This document shows positions 11,811-25,559 of a stretch of DNA of 64,000 bases, one piece after another. The stretch comes from Loxodes magnus (taxonomy: Eukaryota; Ciliophora; Karyorelictea; Loxodida; Loxodidae): the NCBI GenBank assembly GCA_946699065.1, contig CAMPDV010000889.1, positions 1-64,000 of the forward strand, given 5' to 3'. The notes under the pieces are model-generated. The model saw nothing but the letters and a program-made list of their open reading frames with translations. It did no database searches and was not told where the DNA came from. Each line of letters begins with the position of its first letter. Position 1 is the stretch's first letter. Position numbers and translations under genes: made by a program.

Positions 11811-13049
11811 ATGTTTGCTTTAAAGTTTCCTCCTTAATAAACCATTATTTGAGTTATTTGCTTTACTATAATGAAACATACTATTATTTCCTAAAATAGA
11901 ATTTTAACATAAGAACAACATGTGTAAGAGAAAGATTTAGATTAGCTATCTATAATTCATTAAATATTGTACAAGTGTTGGGAATACTAGTTTATTTTTA
12001 CCTTTCATTTTAATATCAACAATGCTAGCTCCAATTTAGCAAAAATAATTCTACTTAGTAAAAAGATAAAAATTACCCCATTTAATCTTTATTCTCAAAA
12101 TCAGAGTAAAGAAATTAATTTGAAGTAAGATAAATATATTTTTTAATTAAGAGTTGTCAAGATAATCAAAACCTTGCTTACTTATGAATATTTGCAAATA
12201 AATATTATAATTGATGATTTCAAAGAGTTTAATAAGCATAGCAATATTTAAATAAAATTTATTCTAATAATACCTTTAAAGAAATGCAGTCATGTCAAAA
12301 GTAAAATGATTTGTTGACTTAATAAGAGATATATATATAAAACGTTTTCTCTTTAATAATATACGCTAAATAAAATAGACATCTAATTTAAGAAACTATT
12401 TCAATCTAAAAACTAATTACTTATACATATAATTTTTAATATGAACTGAATCATCGATGTATCAAATTCAATTTAATAAACTTTGCTTAAGTAAATAGGA
12501 ATTTGATACATTTGAGTACATTTTCAAACGTAATCTTTTTACAGATATTCTAACAAAAATTTTAATAAACTTAAAATAATTAATGGAAAATAGTGTAAAA
12601 GGCTTGTTTTATATGACTAAAACTATATTAATAAATAATTTACAAAAGATAAGATAATTAAATTAGATAAGTACATAAAATTATTTCATCAATAATATTT
12701 AGGAGACCATTTAAGATTTTAAGAACTAGAGTGAAGAGAAAATAAGTTATATTAAAAACCCATAAACAGATTTAATGAGCTTAAAAATTCTTTATCAAGA
12801 TGAGAGTGAAAGAGAACCATGAATGAAATATAGAAACTTTTAAATTTAGCGTAATTTACATAGTTAAATGCCAATAATTATACAATTCTGTCTCAATATT
12901 TAAAATATTTAAACTCTTATAGTTTATTATTATTACTTATTATTTAAACTTTAAATAGTAAATAAGATTTTTAAATTATTAATTTAAAAAATTAAAATAA
13001 ATTATTTTAATAATTATCATTTATTTTATTAATTTAAGCTAAAATATGA
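11811..13049 (+). CDS. Possible 412-codon protein of unknown family
   Basis: From ATG at 11811 one frame continues to TGA at 13047-13049 (413 codons). The later part is protein-like, for example GDHLRFQELEWRENKLYQKP and NEIQKLLNLAQF. At least eight internal TGA codons would be Trp, including 12447, 12504, 12513, 12732, 12801 and 12807. Between about 11830 and 12080 a second frame looks equally protein-like, so there may be an intron or I may be reading the wrong frame there. No family recognised. Because no codon is an absolute stop, the length of the frame is not evidence by itself. Confidence 0.35.
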
Positions 13050-14130
13050 AAATTTTATAATATAATTCTTGATATATATAAATAATAAAAATGATAGGAA
13101 AATAAAATTTAATCATTTAACATTTATAATATTAAAGGATAGTTTTAGTTAAAATATGTTTTTAAATAAAAGAAATAAAGTAATTTAATTATAGTTAAAT
13201 ATTTTATGTAAGTATAATTTTCTTATTATTAGCAAATTAATAATAATGACTTATATTTAAATTTCTTTAAACTGACAATTATAAAATAATTAATTTTACA
13301 TAATTATAATAAGTTTAATTAAATTTGATATATAAATTAATAATTTATACTTAACTTTAAAATATAATAAAAGTTAGTTAAGATTATTATTATAATTACT
13401 TATATTACTTAGAACTAAAAATTATACATTCATTAAATTTATAATTATTGATAATTCTTTATTAATTTTATTTTATACAGTTATCTCTAAAGATATGTTT
13501 AACTATATTTACTTTTTAATTAACTAAATTATTGTTTTAATTATTGTAGACATTAATTATCAAATGTGAACTTTTATATTTTTATAATCTAGTAATCAAA
13601 TGCTTATTGTTAACCAATTATTTAAAACTCATATCAAAATTATGAAAAGCATCCTCTTTATTAGTTTTAAATTGATATAAAGATAATTAATTCTAGCTAA
13701 GCATATAATTATTTAATTATTTTAGATAGTATTTTTAATATTAATATCTTACTATTATAAAGGATTATTTTTAACTATATTTTGCTATCATTTAGAATTT
13801 TATATTATTAAAGTAATAAAGCTAAACTTTCCTTTAGTTTACTTAGAACTTAAATTCCTTTTAGATATTTCTTCCTTTATATTATCTATGTTTTATTAAT
13901 TATAGTTAAATAAAGAGTTCTTTAAATGGCTTAATTAGCAATTTAATTAGTTTTTAGAACTTAAATTTTAATATTTATTTATTATAATAAATGGTATAAA
14001 TTAAAGCTATTTAGTAATAATATTTCAATTTAATAATAGAGTTATTGTAAGAAACTGTTTATTTAAATTTTAAATCAAAAGAGTTTTTTGACATCTATAA
14101 CTGCATGAATTGCTTCCTTTAATTATAGAC
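13050..14130 (+). other. AT-rich intergenic stretch
   Basis: Very AT-rich sequence made of TTAAT, ATAAT and poly-T tracts. I can support nothing in it. Confidence 0.6.
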
Positions 14131-14139
14131 ATTAGTAAA

Positions 14140-16600
14140 TGTTTTTAATGCTTTTTAATTATAATCTTGATCTCATCAATTTTTAATTACTCTTGTTGTA
14201 GTCTCTCTTTAATGTTTTCCTTTTTTGCTTTTTCCATTTCTAATAATTCTAATCTTCTTGATATAAGTTTCTTGTGAAATATTTTTATTTATAGATCTAA
14301 ATGATCCCAAATAAGAATTCGGAAGGGAGTTTATAAGTCCTTAATCATATATTATAAAGCGCTTAAGTCATAACTCCCAATCTTTTACGATAGTCAATCT
14401 CTTATATTAGAATAGTATATACATTTAAAAATGTGCTAAAATGTACCATACTCTCCACACATGCAGTAGGGATTATCATAGGATAATGATAAGCTTAAAG
14501 ATCTTTTGAAAATTAAAAGATTGGGTTCTAAGTTTATATATACTGATAATTTCTTGTCTAAATTATTTGTTCAACTTAGTGTAAGTAATTACTAGAAATG
14601 GTTAAGATACGAAATTGTTCAGTATATATTTTAGTTTTTCATTCTCTTAAACTTTTGAGTAGCTGTATTATAGAAATATTATTGTATTTTGTCTCTTATA
14701 TATTAGTAAAAATTTTTTAATTTGCACTAATCTTGGAATTCTACAGGTAGATACTATAGAGGTCTGATAATTGCTAAACTTGAATATAGCATTGAAATCA
14801 AATTTTTCAGTTGGTAACGAAAAGAGAGCCTATTGTCGATGTTAGAAAATCAATATTTTCTTATTTCATTTTATAATAGAATTTAAAAAATTTTATTTGC
14901 CATAATGTGTTTGAAAGATAACCAGTTTAAATCTATGAAGCATAACTTATTTATGTGCTTAAAGTGCTTTTCTTGAAATCATTCTCATATTTGATTCAAT
15001 TCTATTCAAAACTCAAGTTATTCCTCTCTGAATACACCATGGTACTAGTTCTCTCCATATTCTGCTTTAGGTAATGTAAAAAGTCTGCATAAAGTTTTAA
15101 AATGCCAAGAAATCACATTCTTATATCTCATAAGTTAAAAAAACCTTTTTCATTGCAGCTAAATACTTGATCACGACTTCTCTACAATGAGAATTAAAAT
15201 TCTTCTTCTAATGTAGCATTACATCTAAATATGTTACTTGTTCCTTTTAAATAATTGGTTAATTATCTAATCATAAATTTAAATTTTATTATTTTTAATG
15301 TTTCTTTAAAATTTAGATGCATTCAGATTTGATAAATTTGATCTTTAATTGAGTTTATGTAAAAATGCTTACCTTTAGCACGTTTCCGATAGTTATTAAT
15401 TATTTGTTATATTATTCAAATTTATTAAGTTGTTTATCTAATTTTTATAAATCCCATTTATGTAGGGTGAATCAAATTTCTCTAATAAAGCAGATTGCAA
15501 ATTCTTTTTGTTAAAGCTTTATCATATAGTTTTATAATAATATTAATAAGAGAAACAGGTAGTCAGTTTTTCCAGTCATCTTTGATTCCTTTTTTAAATA
15601 TTGAAATTATCGCCAATGTATTTAATTCCTAAGAGATTCTTCCAAATCTTAACATATTATTCAGAAAAGAGTGAAGAATTATTATCAAATATTATCCACC
15701 ATATTTCAGAAATTCACCTTTTATTCTGTCTGAAAAAGCTGCTTTTCCATTCGTAATTTCTTTTATAATTTTTTGTATTTCTTGTATGGTAAAAAGATAA
15801 AATCCTTATAAATATGAGAGTTGATAATCTTTAATTTCTTAAATACTATCTTATATTTTATCTATTTTTTAATTACTAAGATTTATTTATTATTTAGTTA
15901 GATTAGAATGTTTGTTAAAAATAAATTCTTCCATGACTCAATGGATTTATTTTTGATTTCTTAATTAAAGTTCATTTCATTTATTATTTTAGGCTTTTTA
16001 ATTTTCTTAGTATTTGAAAATATTTCTTTAGAATCTCCATTTAGAAGTAAAAGTTTCTTTTTTGCTTTGTTTTTTCAAACTTTCACAAATTAGAATTGAA
16101 GTCATTCAGAATGTCGTTTCACTTTTTCATGAATATTAGTTAATTATTAGTTTATTCTTCCAGATATAATGTATACTTCTTATATACTGAGTTAGCTCTT
16201 TTAGGCCTATATATTTCTTAGTAAGATCTCGAGGAAATTTGTTATAACTTGAGTCTGGAATAAAGAATCCTAATGTTTAATCAGCATATTATTAGATGTT
16301 ATTTTTGATAAATTCATATTAAACTTCAAGATTATCTTAATCTATCTAAAAGAATTCTAGATAAGTTTGCAGAAAAGATTCTAAATATTTTTGACGATTT
16401 ATTGCATCTTATAACCTATTTATTTTATATTTCCTCAAATTCTTGCTCATCTTCAATTAATCTCATATAAATTTAAGATTTGTTTTATAAACCAATTGCA
16501 GGAAAAAATTTTATTTTTAAGCTATAATATCATCTTATCACTGTTTATCTTATAAAAGAATTCTTTTAAGAATTAAGTTTTTATCTTTAAATAATCTAGC
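14140..16600 (-). mobile_element. Decayed non-LTR (LINE) retrotransposon with deleted RT core
   Basis: Reading 5' to 3' on the minus strand: a poorly preserved endonuclease-side region (16600-15900), then reverse-transcriptase fingers NGKAAFSDRIKGEFLKYGG (about 15760) and WKNWLPVSLINII (the LINE NWRPISLLN motif; its Trp is a TGA), then GFIKIRQTT (matching the QxGFRxGRxT motif). After NNYRKRAK the sequence jumps to the region that normally follows the YADD box: YLDVMLHQKKNFNSH and the helix after it (about 15200). The palm motifs A to C, including the catalytic aspartates, are missing, so this copy is dead. TAA/TAG serve as Gln. The 5' end overlaps the left edge of module copy 2. Confidence 0.75.
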
Positions 16601-19309
16601 AATTTTCAGTTGATATCATAGTATATGAATAAATATAATTACAATCTTTAAAATATTAATAAAATAGATAAATAAACAATAAATAATGACTATTTAATTA
16701 GAAAATGAATATGAAAACATTTTAATTTAATTTCTTGATAAGATATTATAAATTAAAATAAGTGTTTAATCTTTTAAAAATTATATTTATTAAACCACTT
16801 TAAATATTATTATGTTTTGAATATTTAGTATCTTAAATAAAAAATTACTATATTATATATTAAAGCAAACATTTATTAAAGGAATGCTTAAATTATAAAT
16901 TATAATTTAGTTGTCTAATCATTTAGAATCAAACTAGCTCATTATTAAGGTTGTTTATGAAATTGTGTACTATTAGCATTATCGGCTTAGTAGAAACTTT
17001 GCTTTTTATTATGCTATATATGTTTCTTTTTATATTGTACGAAATATTTCCCATTTTTTATAGATATAATTATAATAGTTATTAACTTACACTTTGTATA
17101 TTATTTTAATTATACAAAAGATTAAAGCTTTTAACCTTTTTTGATATAATCAAAACTATATTGATTTCTTAATTATTTACACTTTCATTTTGCTAATTCT
17201 TATTATTTAATATTAGAATATAATTTTATTCTTATTTTAGATGGAATATAAGATAATTTACAAGAAAGTGAAGATTTTTATAATTTTGCATATATTCAAA
17301 TTATTTATATAGTTTACTAGCAAATGCTTTTTATATGATAAATAATCAATCAATTTTTTAAAAAAGCTTTCAGCTTTAATAAAATAGCTTCATTAGAAAT
17401 TCAAATTTTAAGATTAATAAATAAAATCGATTTTCTATATACATAGTAGATATATTCAAGTTGCTTAAAATCAGAAAGTTTATCTTTAAAGCTTTTCTTT
17501 TAATATTACAGAATGAGAAAAATTTTAAAGAGAAAAAATACTTAATGTAGCAATTTTTCTTAAAAAACTTGTTTTCCTCTTCTAAATTAACATCTTTTCG
17601 AAAACTAAAAACAGATAGTTAGTCGTAGTAAGCTCTTTTCAAAACTCTTTTACTAATCTTAAATTTTTAATATTTTTATAATTATTATAATAAAGCAGAA
17701 TATTTTTAAACTTGATTAATAAATTTTTGTTTCTATATTTTATATAGTTAGGTTAGATACATTATTTAGATCCTTGTTTAATTCCTTTTTTTAGATTCTT
17801 TGTAAATTGGCCTAAAATTTATTATTACAGATGCATTATACCTCATTTTTTCTACTTGATTGATCATATTTTTATAAAGAGATTTTTTAGCTCTTTTTAG
17901 ATTAGTTATTTTTAAAATTCGCAATATCTATTAAAAAGGTAGTTTTAAGCCCTCTTATAGAAAATTTTTTAACTAATTTATTTCTTCCTAAAATTGTAAT
18001 TTATTTTTTTATATTTACTTCTTAAAAGTTATTTAAAAAACTTTTCAAATCTTTTAAAATTCTATCCCTTTAAGAAAAGGATTTATCCATCCCGAAAATC
18101 TTTTGTAGCGAAAAAAGGATAATTTTTTCACGATTTCATGGTTATTTTATTATATCTCCTTTTTTCTTGAGATTCTTTTCATTTAAGTAAATTATTATAA
18201 TATTAAAAATTTTTAAAACAAATTTTTTCATTTACTAGAAAAGATGTTCAAAATTAAAAATTGTATTTTTTCCAAAGCATAAACAATAATGTTTTTTATA
18301 ATTTCAAACATAATTTACCTTATCAAAAATCTATTTTTAAATCAAGACAAAACTATTTTGTTAAAAATTTTTTAAATCAAAAAATTTTCTTAAAAACAAA
18401 AATTTTTTTTTTATTTTTACAAAATACCATTTCAACAAAAAAAATTTCCAAATTCTATTTTAATATCAAATTTTTTTTAATTCCTATTTTTTTCTCAAAA
18501 ATCTTTTATATTTGGAATTTTTTCTTGAAATTTTATTCCTTATTTTAAAATTTTTATCCCGAAATAAAAAATTTATTCCGTCCCAGATATCTTTGGTAGT
18601 GTAAAACGCTGAGCAAAAAAACAAATTTTTTATTTTCATGAAATTTAAACTCTAAAATCGAAAAATAATGATAAATAAAAAACTTAATATCAAAAAATTT
18701 TATAATCCAATCGGAAACAAAACATATTAAACTTAAATGTAAAAATTTTATAATATCAATAAATAATAAATAATTAATAATAATAATAATTAATAATAAA
18801 TAATAAATAATAATAATCAATCATAAAAAATAAATAATAAAAAAACAAAATTTAATTTAATTTAAAATAAATACTTAATTAAATTTTTTCAATTATAATC
18901 AAGATTATTAACTTACTTTGAAATAATAAATAATATTTTAACCACTTCACAAAAAAAATGAAAATTTATACTCAACTTGAAATTTTTACTAAATCTAAAA
19001 ATAAATCCATAAAATTTTATAGCATAAATTTAAACTTAAACTTATTTCATTCTTTCATTTAACAAAATTATATTTTAAATATTTTTAAACATTACCACTT
19101 TAAATCAACATACCTCACTAATTTCTATAACCTATCACTCAACCTTTTTTTTAAACCAATAATATTTAAGAATATAACAAATTTTTAATTAATAATTAAA
19201 AAACTTCATATAACTAAAAACATTATTAACATTAAACATTCATTTAAATGCATTACCAATATCTTATATCTTTAATCGTAAAATTAAATTAAGTTAAATC
19301 ATAAGTTAC

Positions 19310-20393
19310 TCAACTCGAAACTCTCCACTTTCTTATCTTCTTGTCATATCCTCCCGATACCAACCATCTATTATCAACACTCAATGCTATAGAATATATT
19401 GATCCTGTATGCCCTTATAAAGTCTAGATACACTCACCCTTATCAAAGTTTCAAATCTTGATTGTTTTATCATCAGAACCAGAAAATATAACACTTGAAT
19501 CAACACTTAACTGAATACTTGATACATAACTTGAGTGACCTTGAAGAGTACGAATACACTAACCAGAAGAGAAGTCCCATATCTTAATAGTACTGTCACC
19601 AGAACCTGATATGATATACCTATTATCCTTAGACACTTTTACCGATAAAACTCAGCCTGAATGCCCAGTAAGAGTTCGCACAAGCTGACCAGTCTAGAAA
19701 TCCCAAATCTTTATAGAGGAGTCAGCAGATCCTGATATAATATATCTAGAGTCATAGGAGAGTACTACCGATCAAATTCAGTGAGTATGCCCCGTTATAG
19801 TTCTTTGGAGAGCACCATTGTGGAAATTTCAGATCTTTATAGTTGTATCAACAGATCCTGATATAATATATCTAGAGTCTGGGGAGATTACTACTGATCT
19901 AACTGAGGAAGTATGCCCCGTTATAGTTCTTATGAGAGAACCAGTCTATAAGTTTCAGATCTTTATGGTTTTATCACCAGATGCTGATACTATATAGTTA
20001 GAGTCTGAGGAGATTACTACTGATCAAATAGTAGAAGTATGTCCTGTTATAGTTCTTATGAGAGCACCTGTCTGGAAATTCCAGATCTTTATAGAATTTT
20101 CAGGAGTTCCTAAACCTGATACAATTCAATTCAGGTCACTTGATATGGCTGCCGATAAAACATCTGAAGTGCTATTAATGACTTAGTCTAAAAAATATTA
20201 AAGAAATACCTTTACTTTGGTCATAACTGATCTTATTTATTAACTTTTAGTAACATAAGTTAGGCAGAATTTCATACTTAAAATGAAGTATAGATACTTT
20301 CCCTAAAATGTGGCTTCTCGCTCTTAAGAGTTTTCTTAAAAAAATACTTTTAGTAAATTGTTTTTCTTTTTTCTCCGTTTGTTTTTTCTCCAT
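19310..20393 (-). CDS. WD40 repeat protein, seven blades, copy 2
   Basis: Predicted 353-aa beta-propeller with the same architecture as copies 1, 3 and 4. Start ATG is at 20393, where a short in-frame duplication adds five residues to the leader (MEKKQTEKKEKQ instead of MEKKEKQ); one codon is missing at the exon 2 start. The 22-nt intron is 20188-20209, and the exons sum to 354 codons with the stop TGA at 19310-19312. This copy has the most internal TGA codons, eight, all at Trp positions: the N-W-I of blade 1, the W of KI-W-N in three blades, both W of a GHTH-W-I-W-S turn, an I-W-S turn, and the W of GHSG-W-V, the textbook WD40 turn. The last of these is about 46 codons before the stop. No frameshift. 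Confidence 0.9.
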
Positions 20394-21796
20394 TTTAATT
20401 TTATAACTTAATTCAATAAATATTTAATTAAAATAACTCAATTAATTTTACTTACTTAATTTCAATACAATTAAACAATTAAATTATTTATTAAGCATAC
20501 TTATAAATATCTTATTAAACATTGATTTTTCTATTTTTGTCTTAAAACAAGACAATATATAAAACTAATAGTGTATAAACTTTTGCAATTTTAATTATTT
20601 TATATCCTTTTACTTTTAAATGAAAGGATAAGTTATTATATCAAAAGTTTTATAACGAAGAATTTATATCCTTATTATAATAACTTTAGTATGCATTTAT
20701 TAGTTACTACTTATTTGTGCTTTAAATCAAAGACTCTTAATAAGAAAACCTTATTTCTTTGTAAACTAATTTAAATGATAAATAAAATATTACAATTCTT
20801 TTAAAAGCTACTGTTATTAATTATTGCTTTTCACTTACATTTAATCAAAAAAATTATTTATTTAATCTTTTTACTAATTAAAAAAATGAAAAAAAAAAAG
20901 TTTCTTATTAATTAGTTTGAATAAATATTAAAAAACATCAAATTATTTAAAACAAAGTATTTTTGGAATTTATATGATAAACTCTTTTAATTGCCCACTT
21001 TCTTACTACTATTTAATTAAAACTTTTTATTTATAAAGGTCTCTCTTATAATAATAAACTAATATAATTTATTATAATGTTGATTCTAAGCAAAATATAT
21101 AAATGTAATAAATATAAGTAGTAGAAAGTAAATATTTAAACTAGCTATAAATGGTGTATCACTAATTTTATCTTACAATTATTAAATAGTAATATTTAAT
21201 TTTATTATTAAAATAAGCTTTAATATGTTTAATTATGTCTATTAAATACTTAATATTTTATCCTTTTAGCTTTATTAGTTATTAATTAATTTCTCTTTAA
21301 TTTAGATATTAGATTAGTTATAATTAATACATTTAGATAACTTTCTCTTTTATAGCAAACTAATATTATATTTATTATTTATGTTATTTTTGTAATTATC
21401 ATTTCTAATTAATAATACCTAAATTATTCTAGATTATTTAAAGATAAAAACTTAATTCTATTATTCTATACTTATCCAAAAAACATAGTTATCACTATTA
21501 ATACTCTCTTTCTTAAAATTAGTTGTTTGATATTTAGAAAATTATAAGCTTTTTTATAAGAAAGCATATTTTTAATATCTTCTATTATTATTTTCTGAAT
21601 TAATAGAAAGAGTAAACTTAACATAATATGTTTCTTTGTAATAAGTATGAGATAATATAAGTATTAGATTAGCTAGTATAAGCTATTTAAAACTAAAATT
21701 AAAGCCACAATAAATCCTAGTCTAGTTGACTTTAGTCATAAAATTTAAAAAGAATACAGTCTTTAGTAGTAATAAGAAAGGATTTAAATAAACATA

Positions 21797-22400
21797 AAGA
21801 AAGTGAGAAAAAAATTAAACCTACAAGATAAGAGTTTTAAAGCTTAAATTGAAATTTATTAATTAAAAGATTTAAGAATATCATTTGCTATCTAGAATGA
21901 AATAGCTGCTAAACTTTAATTTTTTTCTGAATAAATTAAAATAATAAATTGTAACCAAAAGACATGCTTGATATTTAAAAAATATTTAAGTTTGCAAGTA
22001 GTTACAAATTGGATATTGAGCATGGTTTAACAAGTACTTCTTAAGAAAAATAGAATAACAAAAGTTTTATAGAAGAATAAATATTATAGAATTCCAGTGC
22101 TTCTAAATAGAAAAAAAAGAAATCACTAAAATTTAATTAATCAAAGTCTTAAATAAAAAAGTTGCTATTAAATGAGAAATGTACATGTCCAAAGGGGTTG
22201 CCAAAATGTCTACTTTGAACTTATAAATCTAAGAATTGTCCTTTTGAAAAATTAAAAAAATGTAAATCCTTCTAGAACTAGAATATTCAATGGCTTTTAT
22301 AAAATTTAGATTGAAATATTCATGCAATAGCTCGAGATCTAAATTTTCGAAGTAGCATAATTTTACACACTCTTTAAGTTTTTCAATTTCTTGATTATCT
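21797..22400 (+). pseudogene. Broken copy of the module's second gene
   Basis: Homologous to the intact gene at 44267-44866. The base change T to A turns the start ATG into AAG at 21797-21799, and the frame needed at the start does not match the frame of the Cys-rich block near 22200 (offset not divisible by three). The Cys block itself is well kept (KCTCPKGLPKCLL then TYKSKNCPFEKLKKC), including the TGA that would be Trp. The copy is probably inactive. Confidence 0.55.
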
Positions 22401-22989
22401 TAAATCAAAAATTTTCAGTTACGTTTATTTTTTATTCTCTTAGGAATATAAAAATTGCTGTTTTTTTCTCCAACTTTGCAATATCTTAGATTGAATTTGC
22501 TACTTCATTCACTACACTATTCAATAGACATAAATTTAAATCCCAAAACTACAGCATTCATACTTTAGTCTCTTGAAAACATTATCAGTCTAATCCTTTA
22601 AAGCTCTATATGCTTAACTTCCCTTTTCTTAATTTAGATCATATTACCCTAATTGATTTTCCTTATATCTCTAAGCTAAAATAAACCTAAAATATTAACT
22701 ACCATAAAAAAGCATTAAAGCTAGATTTTATTTTTAAATTAGTTTAATATACTTATTAGCAAATATCTTGTAAATAAAAGCTTAGAATGAAATATATAGT
22801 ATATTTAAAGGTTTAATGTATCTTGTTAGTTTATTAAGATACATAAATAAGAAGTATTATACAGAATTAGGCTATCTTTAATTAAAGATACTGAGTCTAG
22901 TAATCTTAATAATATATTAATTTAACTAGTAATGCTCCAATAAATAATCAATTAAATACTTTAATGGATTTATTAACTCTGAGGCTAGT

Positions 22990-24600
22990 ACTTTGAAGTT
23001 GTTTTTGGTCAGTTTGAACTTGCTTTCTTCTCTAATCATTTCAATTTACTGCTCATTGATATGTAGTTCCTCGCTCTTACACTTAGTTTGTCTTTCTTTA
23101 ACATAAATTTTAAGAAGATAAACTGAAAGAAACTAAGCCAGCAACTAAACTATCTTAATTGATTCATATAAGCAAGCAGCTACTTTGAAGGTAAATCTAC
23201 TTCTTAGCTTCAATAATGTAAATCTTCTAAAAAAGAATCATATGAAGTTGTCTATTTTCTTTTACGAAAAGCTTTAAAATAAATCTATCAAATGTTTTTT
23301 GTTTTAAGCTCCAGATTCCACTTATTAGGTAAGTAAATGATATATATGTTCCTTAATCCTTAAATCTTATAGCTTAAATTGATTATTTTTTTGCTTTTTT
23401 CTTCCCTTTTAAAGAAAGTTGCTTATTATCTCTTTACTGCTAGATTAAACTCCTCATTGTAGCTCTGAGACTAAACTTGCAATTTAAAAAATTGAAAGCA
23501 GGGAGTTTAAAAATTTTTTACTAGTCAACTTTACTTGGCAGTTATATTCAGCATGTTAAAAGTAATAGGAGACTCATTGAGATTCTTTAATTTTAAATAT
23601 CTATCGTTGATGGGATATTCCTATACTTTTTTCTTTTTTTAATTCCTTTAGTTCAAACTATTCTTTCATAGTAATAATTCTTCTAAACCTCCGATGGTTT
23701 TATCAGATAATCTTTAAACTATATTTAGTTTCTTTCAAATCTACCCGTTTATATCCAACGAGGTCTGGATTAAAAGCTAACCGTCTATTTCGTTTCTATC
23801 TTTGAAGATGTGACTTTATTTTAAAGATTAAGTTTCATACTGGGAATGTTTTGTTTTTGGTATTTCGTCTTTTTCTGTTTCTTTGATTTTATTCGGGTAT
23901 CAGGCTTAATATTATATATATCAAAATATAGCGAAAAAACTTCCAAAGCTTGATTAGTCTTCTATATATTTTTCTGTTTATCAAGCATTTCTAACTACAA
24001 AAATATCGCAATTCTAGCAATGAAGTTAAGTAGAAATCAGACAGCAATTTAATGTTCTCCGCAGCCTTCATCAAAGAGTTCAAAATTTTTAGCAATCCTT
24101 AGAGAAATTAACATCACTAATAAGAATCTCTCGTTTGGAAGTATTTGAGGCTTTTAAATATTTCTTAGATGAATTCATAGACAAAACCAGTCAAGCAATT
24201 AATGACAAATATAAGATTGTCCAAATACCTCGCTTTATCTTAATTTTAAGCTCATTCTTAGTGTCTATTATTTGCTTCATTCAACATTCTCTACTTTTTA
24301 CTAAAATTTGGACTATAGAAATTGATATCTGACTCTGTCTTTTAGATCACTGTTTCTTATTAGAATAGAATTAAATTTTCATCTTGCTGACTTTTCTTTA
24401 ATGTTCCTTTATTCACCATATAAAGATCTAAAGGAATTGCCAATAAACAACTTCAAGTAAGTTTTTAAGCTTCACATATTACTAGACTAGACTAAGGTTT
24501 TTATTAGATCTCACTATCTTGAATCTATTAAACTGATTGGTATTCAAACGTAGTAAGCTAATTACACCTCACTCACTATAACTACAAATAATGGTAAACC
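22990..24600 (-). CDS. Unrecognised protein gene (approximate limits)
   Basis: Protein-like sequence on the minus strand from about 24600 down to the module edge. Readable blocks in order: VQLAYYVWIPISLIDS, NEANNRHQEWAQNQDKARYL, FVINCLTGFVYEFIQEIF, a helical run KAAENIKLLSDFYLTSLLEL, then FNPDLVGYKRVDLKETKYSL and TMKEQFELKELKKEKSIGIS. Several TGA codons fall where Trp reads naturally. Large parts share one frame, with breaks that could be short introns. No family recognised. Short standard-code plus-strand frames around 24135-24332 are shadows of this gene. Confidence 0.45.
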
Positions 24601-24609
24601 TTAATATAT

Positions 24610-25550
24610 TTAAAAGAAGTAAAAGCTTGTTATTTTAATAGCAACTTATTTTAACCTAAATAGACAAATAATTAGATATTAAAGTAGCAAGGATATAAGA
24701 TTAACAACCTAGCTTAATTAACTAATCACTATATCCTAATTTTAATAGCCTAGCATTATTATATTACAGTTACTAAGACTATTAGCAACCCTTTATTTTA
24801 ACAAAGCAGCTTATTAGTATTATATATTTAGTGCTTTAATGTAAAGACTATAAGAGATATACTTATAACATTTAAATAATTATTAACCATGTATCTTAGT
24901 AATAGCACATCTATATACTATTGTAGAACTTTTAATTTTATAGTGGAAATAGTTAATATGCTTAATTTATTATATTTTTGGTTATTAAACAATATAATGC
25001 TAAAAAGGCTAAAGACTTTTTTAAAAAAACTAATACAAAATTTTATCCTTCAAACAAATTCCTGGAATACAAATTCTATCAATATTGGAATTTTCGCAAA
25101 AGATTTACCCAATAGGTGGAAAATTCTAAAGAGCCTTAAATGATTATTTCTTTTATCCATAGGCTATTAGCAAACAGACTTGAATAATATTGTACGACTT
25201 TATAATTATAATATGTTAGATTAAAAGTGAAGATTAGTAAGATTCTTAAGAAATAATATAACTAGGAATAAAGCTAAAATATCAATTCCATTTTGAGGGT
25301 TTCTAATACTTATTTACTAATAAGTATCGAATAGCATTTATTTGATAATTATAAACTTGATAGTGTTTGTTTAATATAATATAGAGAAGGTATTAAAACA
25401 TTTTGTTAAAAGTAATAATTAGCTAAACTTAAATAAGTCAAAATAATAATAGAAAACAAAGATTTATTATTTGCTATTAAGCTTCTTATATTAGTTATAA
25501 ACTTAATTAATTAATATAAGCCATATATTAGACCAGCTAATACCAAAATA
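24610..25550 (+). other. AT-rich intergenic stretch
   Basis: AT-rich sequence between two minus-strand genes. A standard-code frame at 24889-25143 exists but has no recognisable domain and is probably chance. Confidence 0.5.
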
Positions 25551-25559
25551 ATTACTATC

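Larger units (their letters stand above)
16405..23020 (+). repeat. Dispersed WD40 module, copy 2 (long form)
   Basis: A 6.6-kb block nearly identical to 38915-45600. Its left ~1.1 kb (16405-17506) overlaps LINE 5' sequence and is shared only with copy 3; from 17507 onward it also matches copy 1. The right edge diverges from copy 3 at about 23020, after GAGGCTAGTACTTTGAAG. It contains the WD40 gene (minus) and a broken second gene (plus). The remaining sequence (16650-19300, 20400-21790) is AT-rich without other genes I can support. Confidence 0.9.

Noticed and set aside
18261-18820. Short hydrophobic frames inside module copy 2
   Set aside because: Low-complexity A/T translation (Phe, Lys, Ile, Asn), not preserved as frames in the other module copies.
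22180-22200. GGGGTT run resembling a ciliate telomere repeat
   Set aside because: A single occurrence, also at 44661 in copy 3, and part of a coding block (PKGLPKC). No tandem array.
22190-22270. CXC (tesmin/TSO1) domain in module gene 2
   Set aside because: Only about five Cys with wrong spacing, and one is lost in copy 3.
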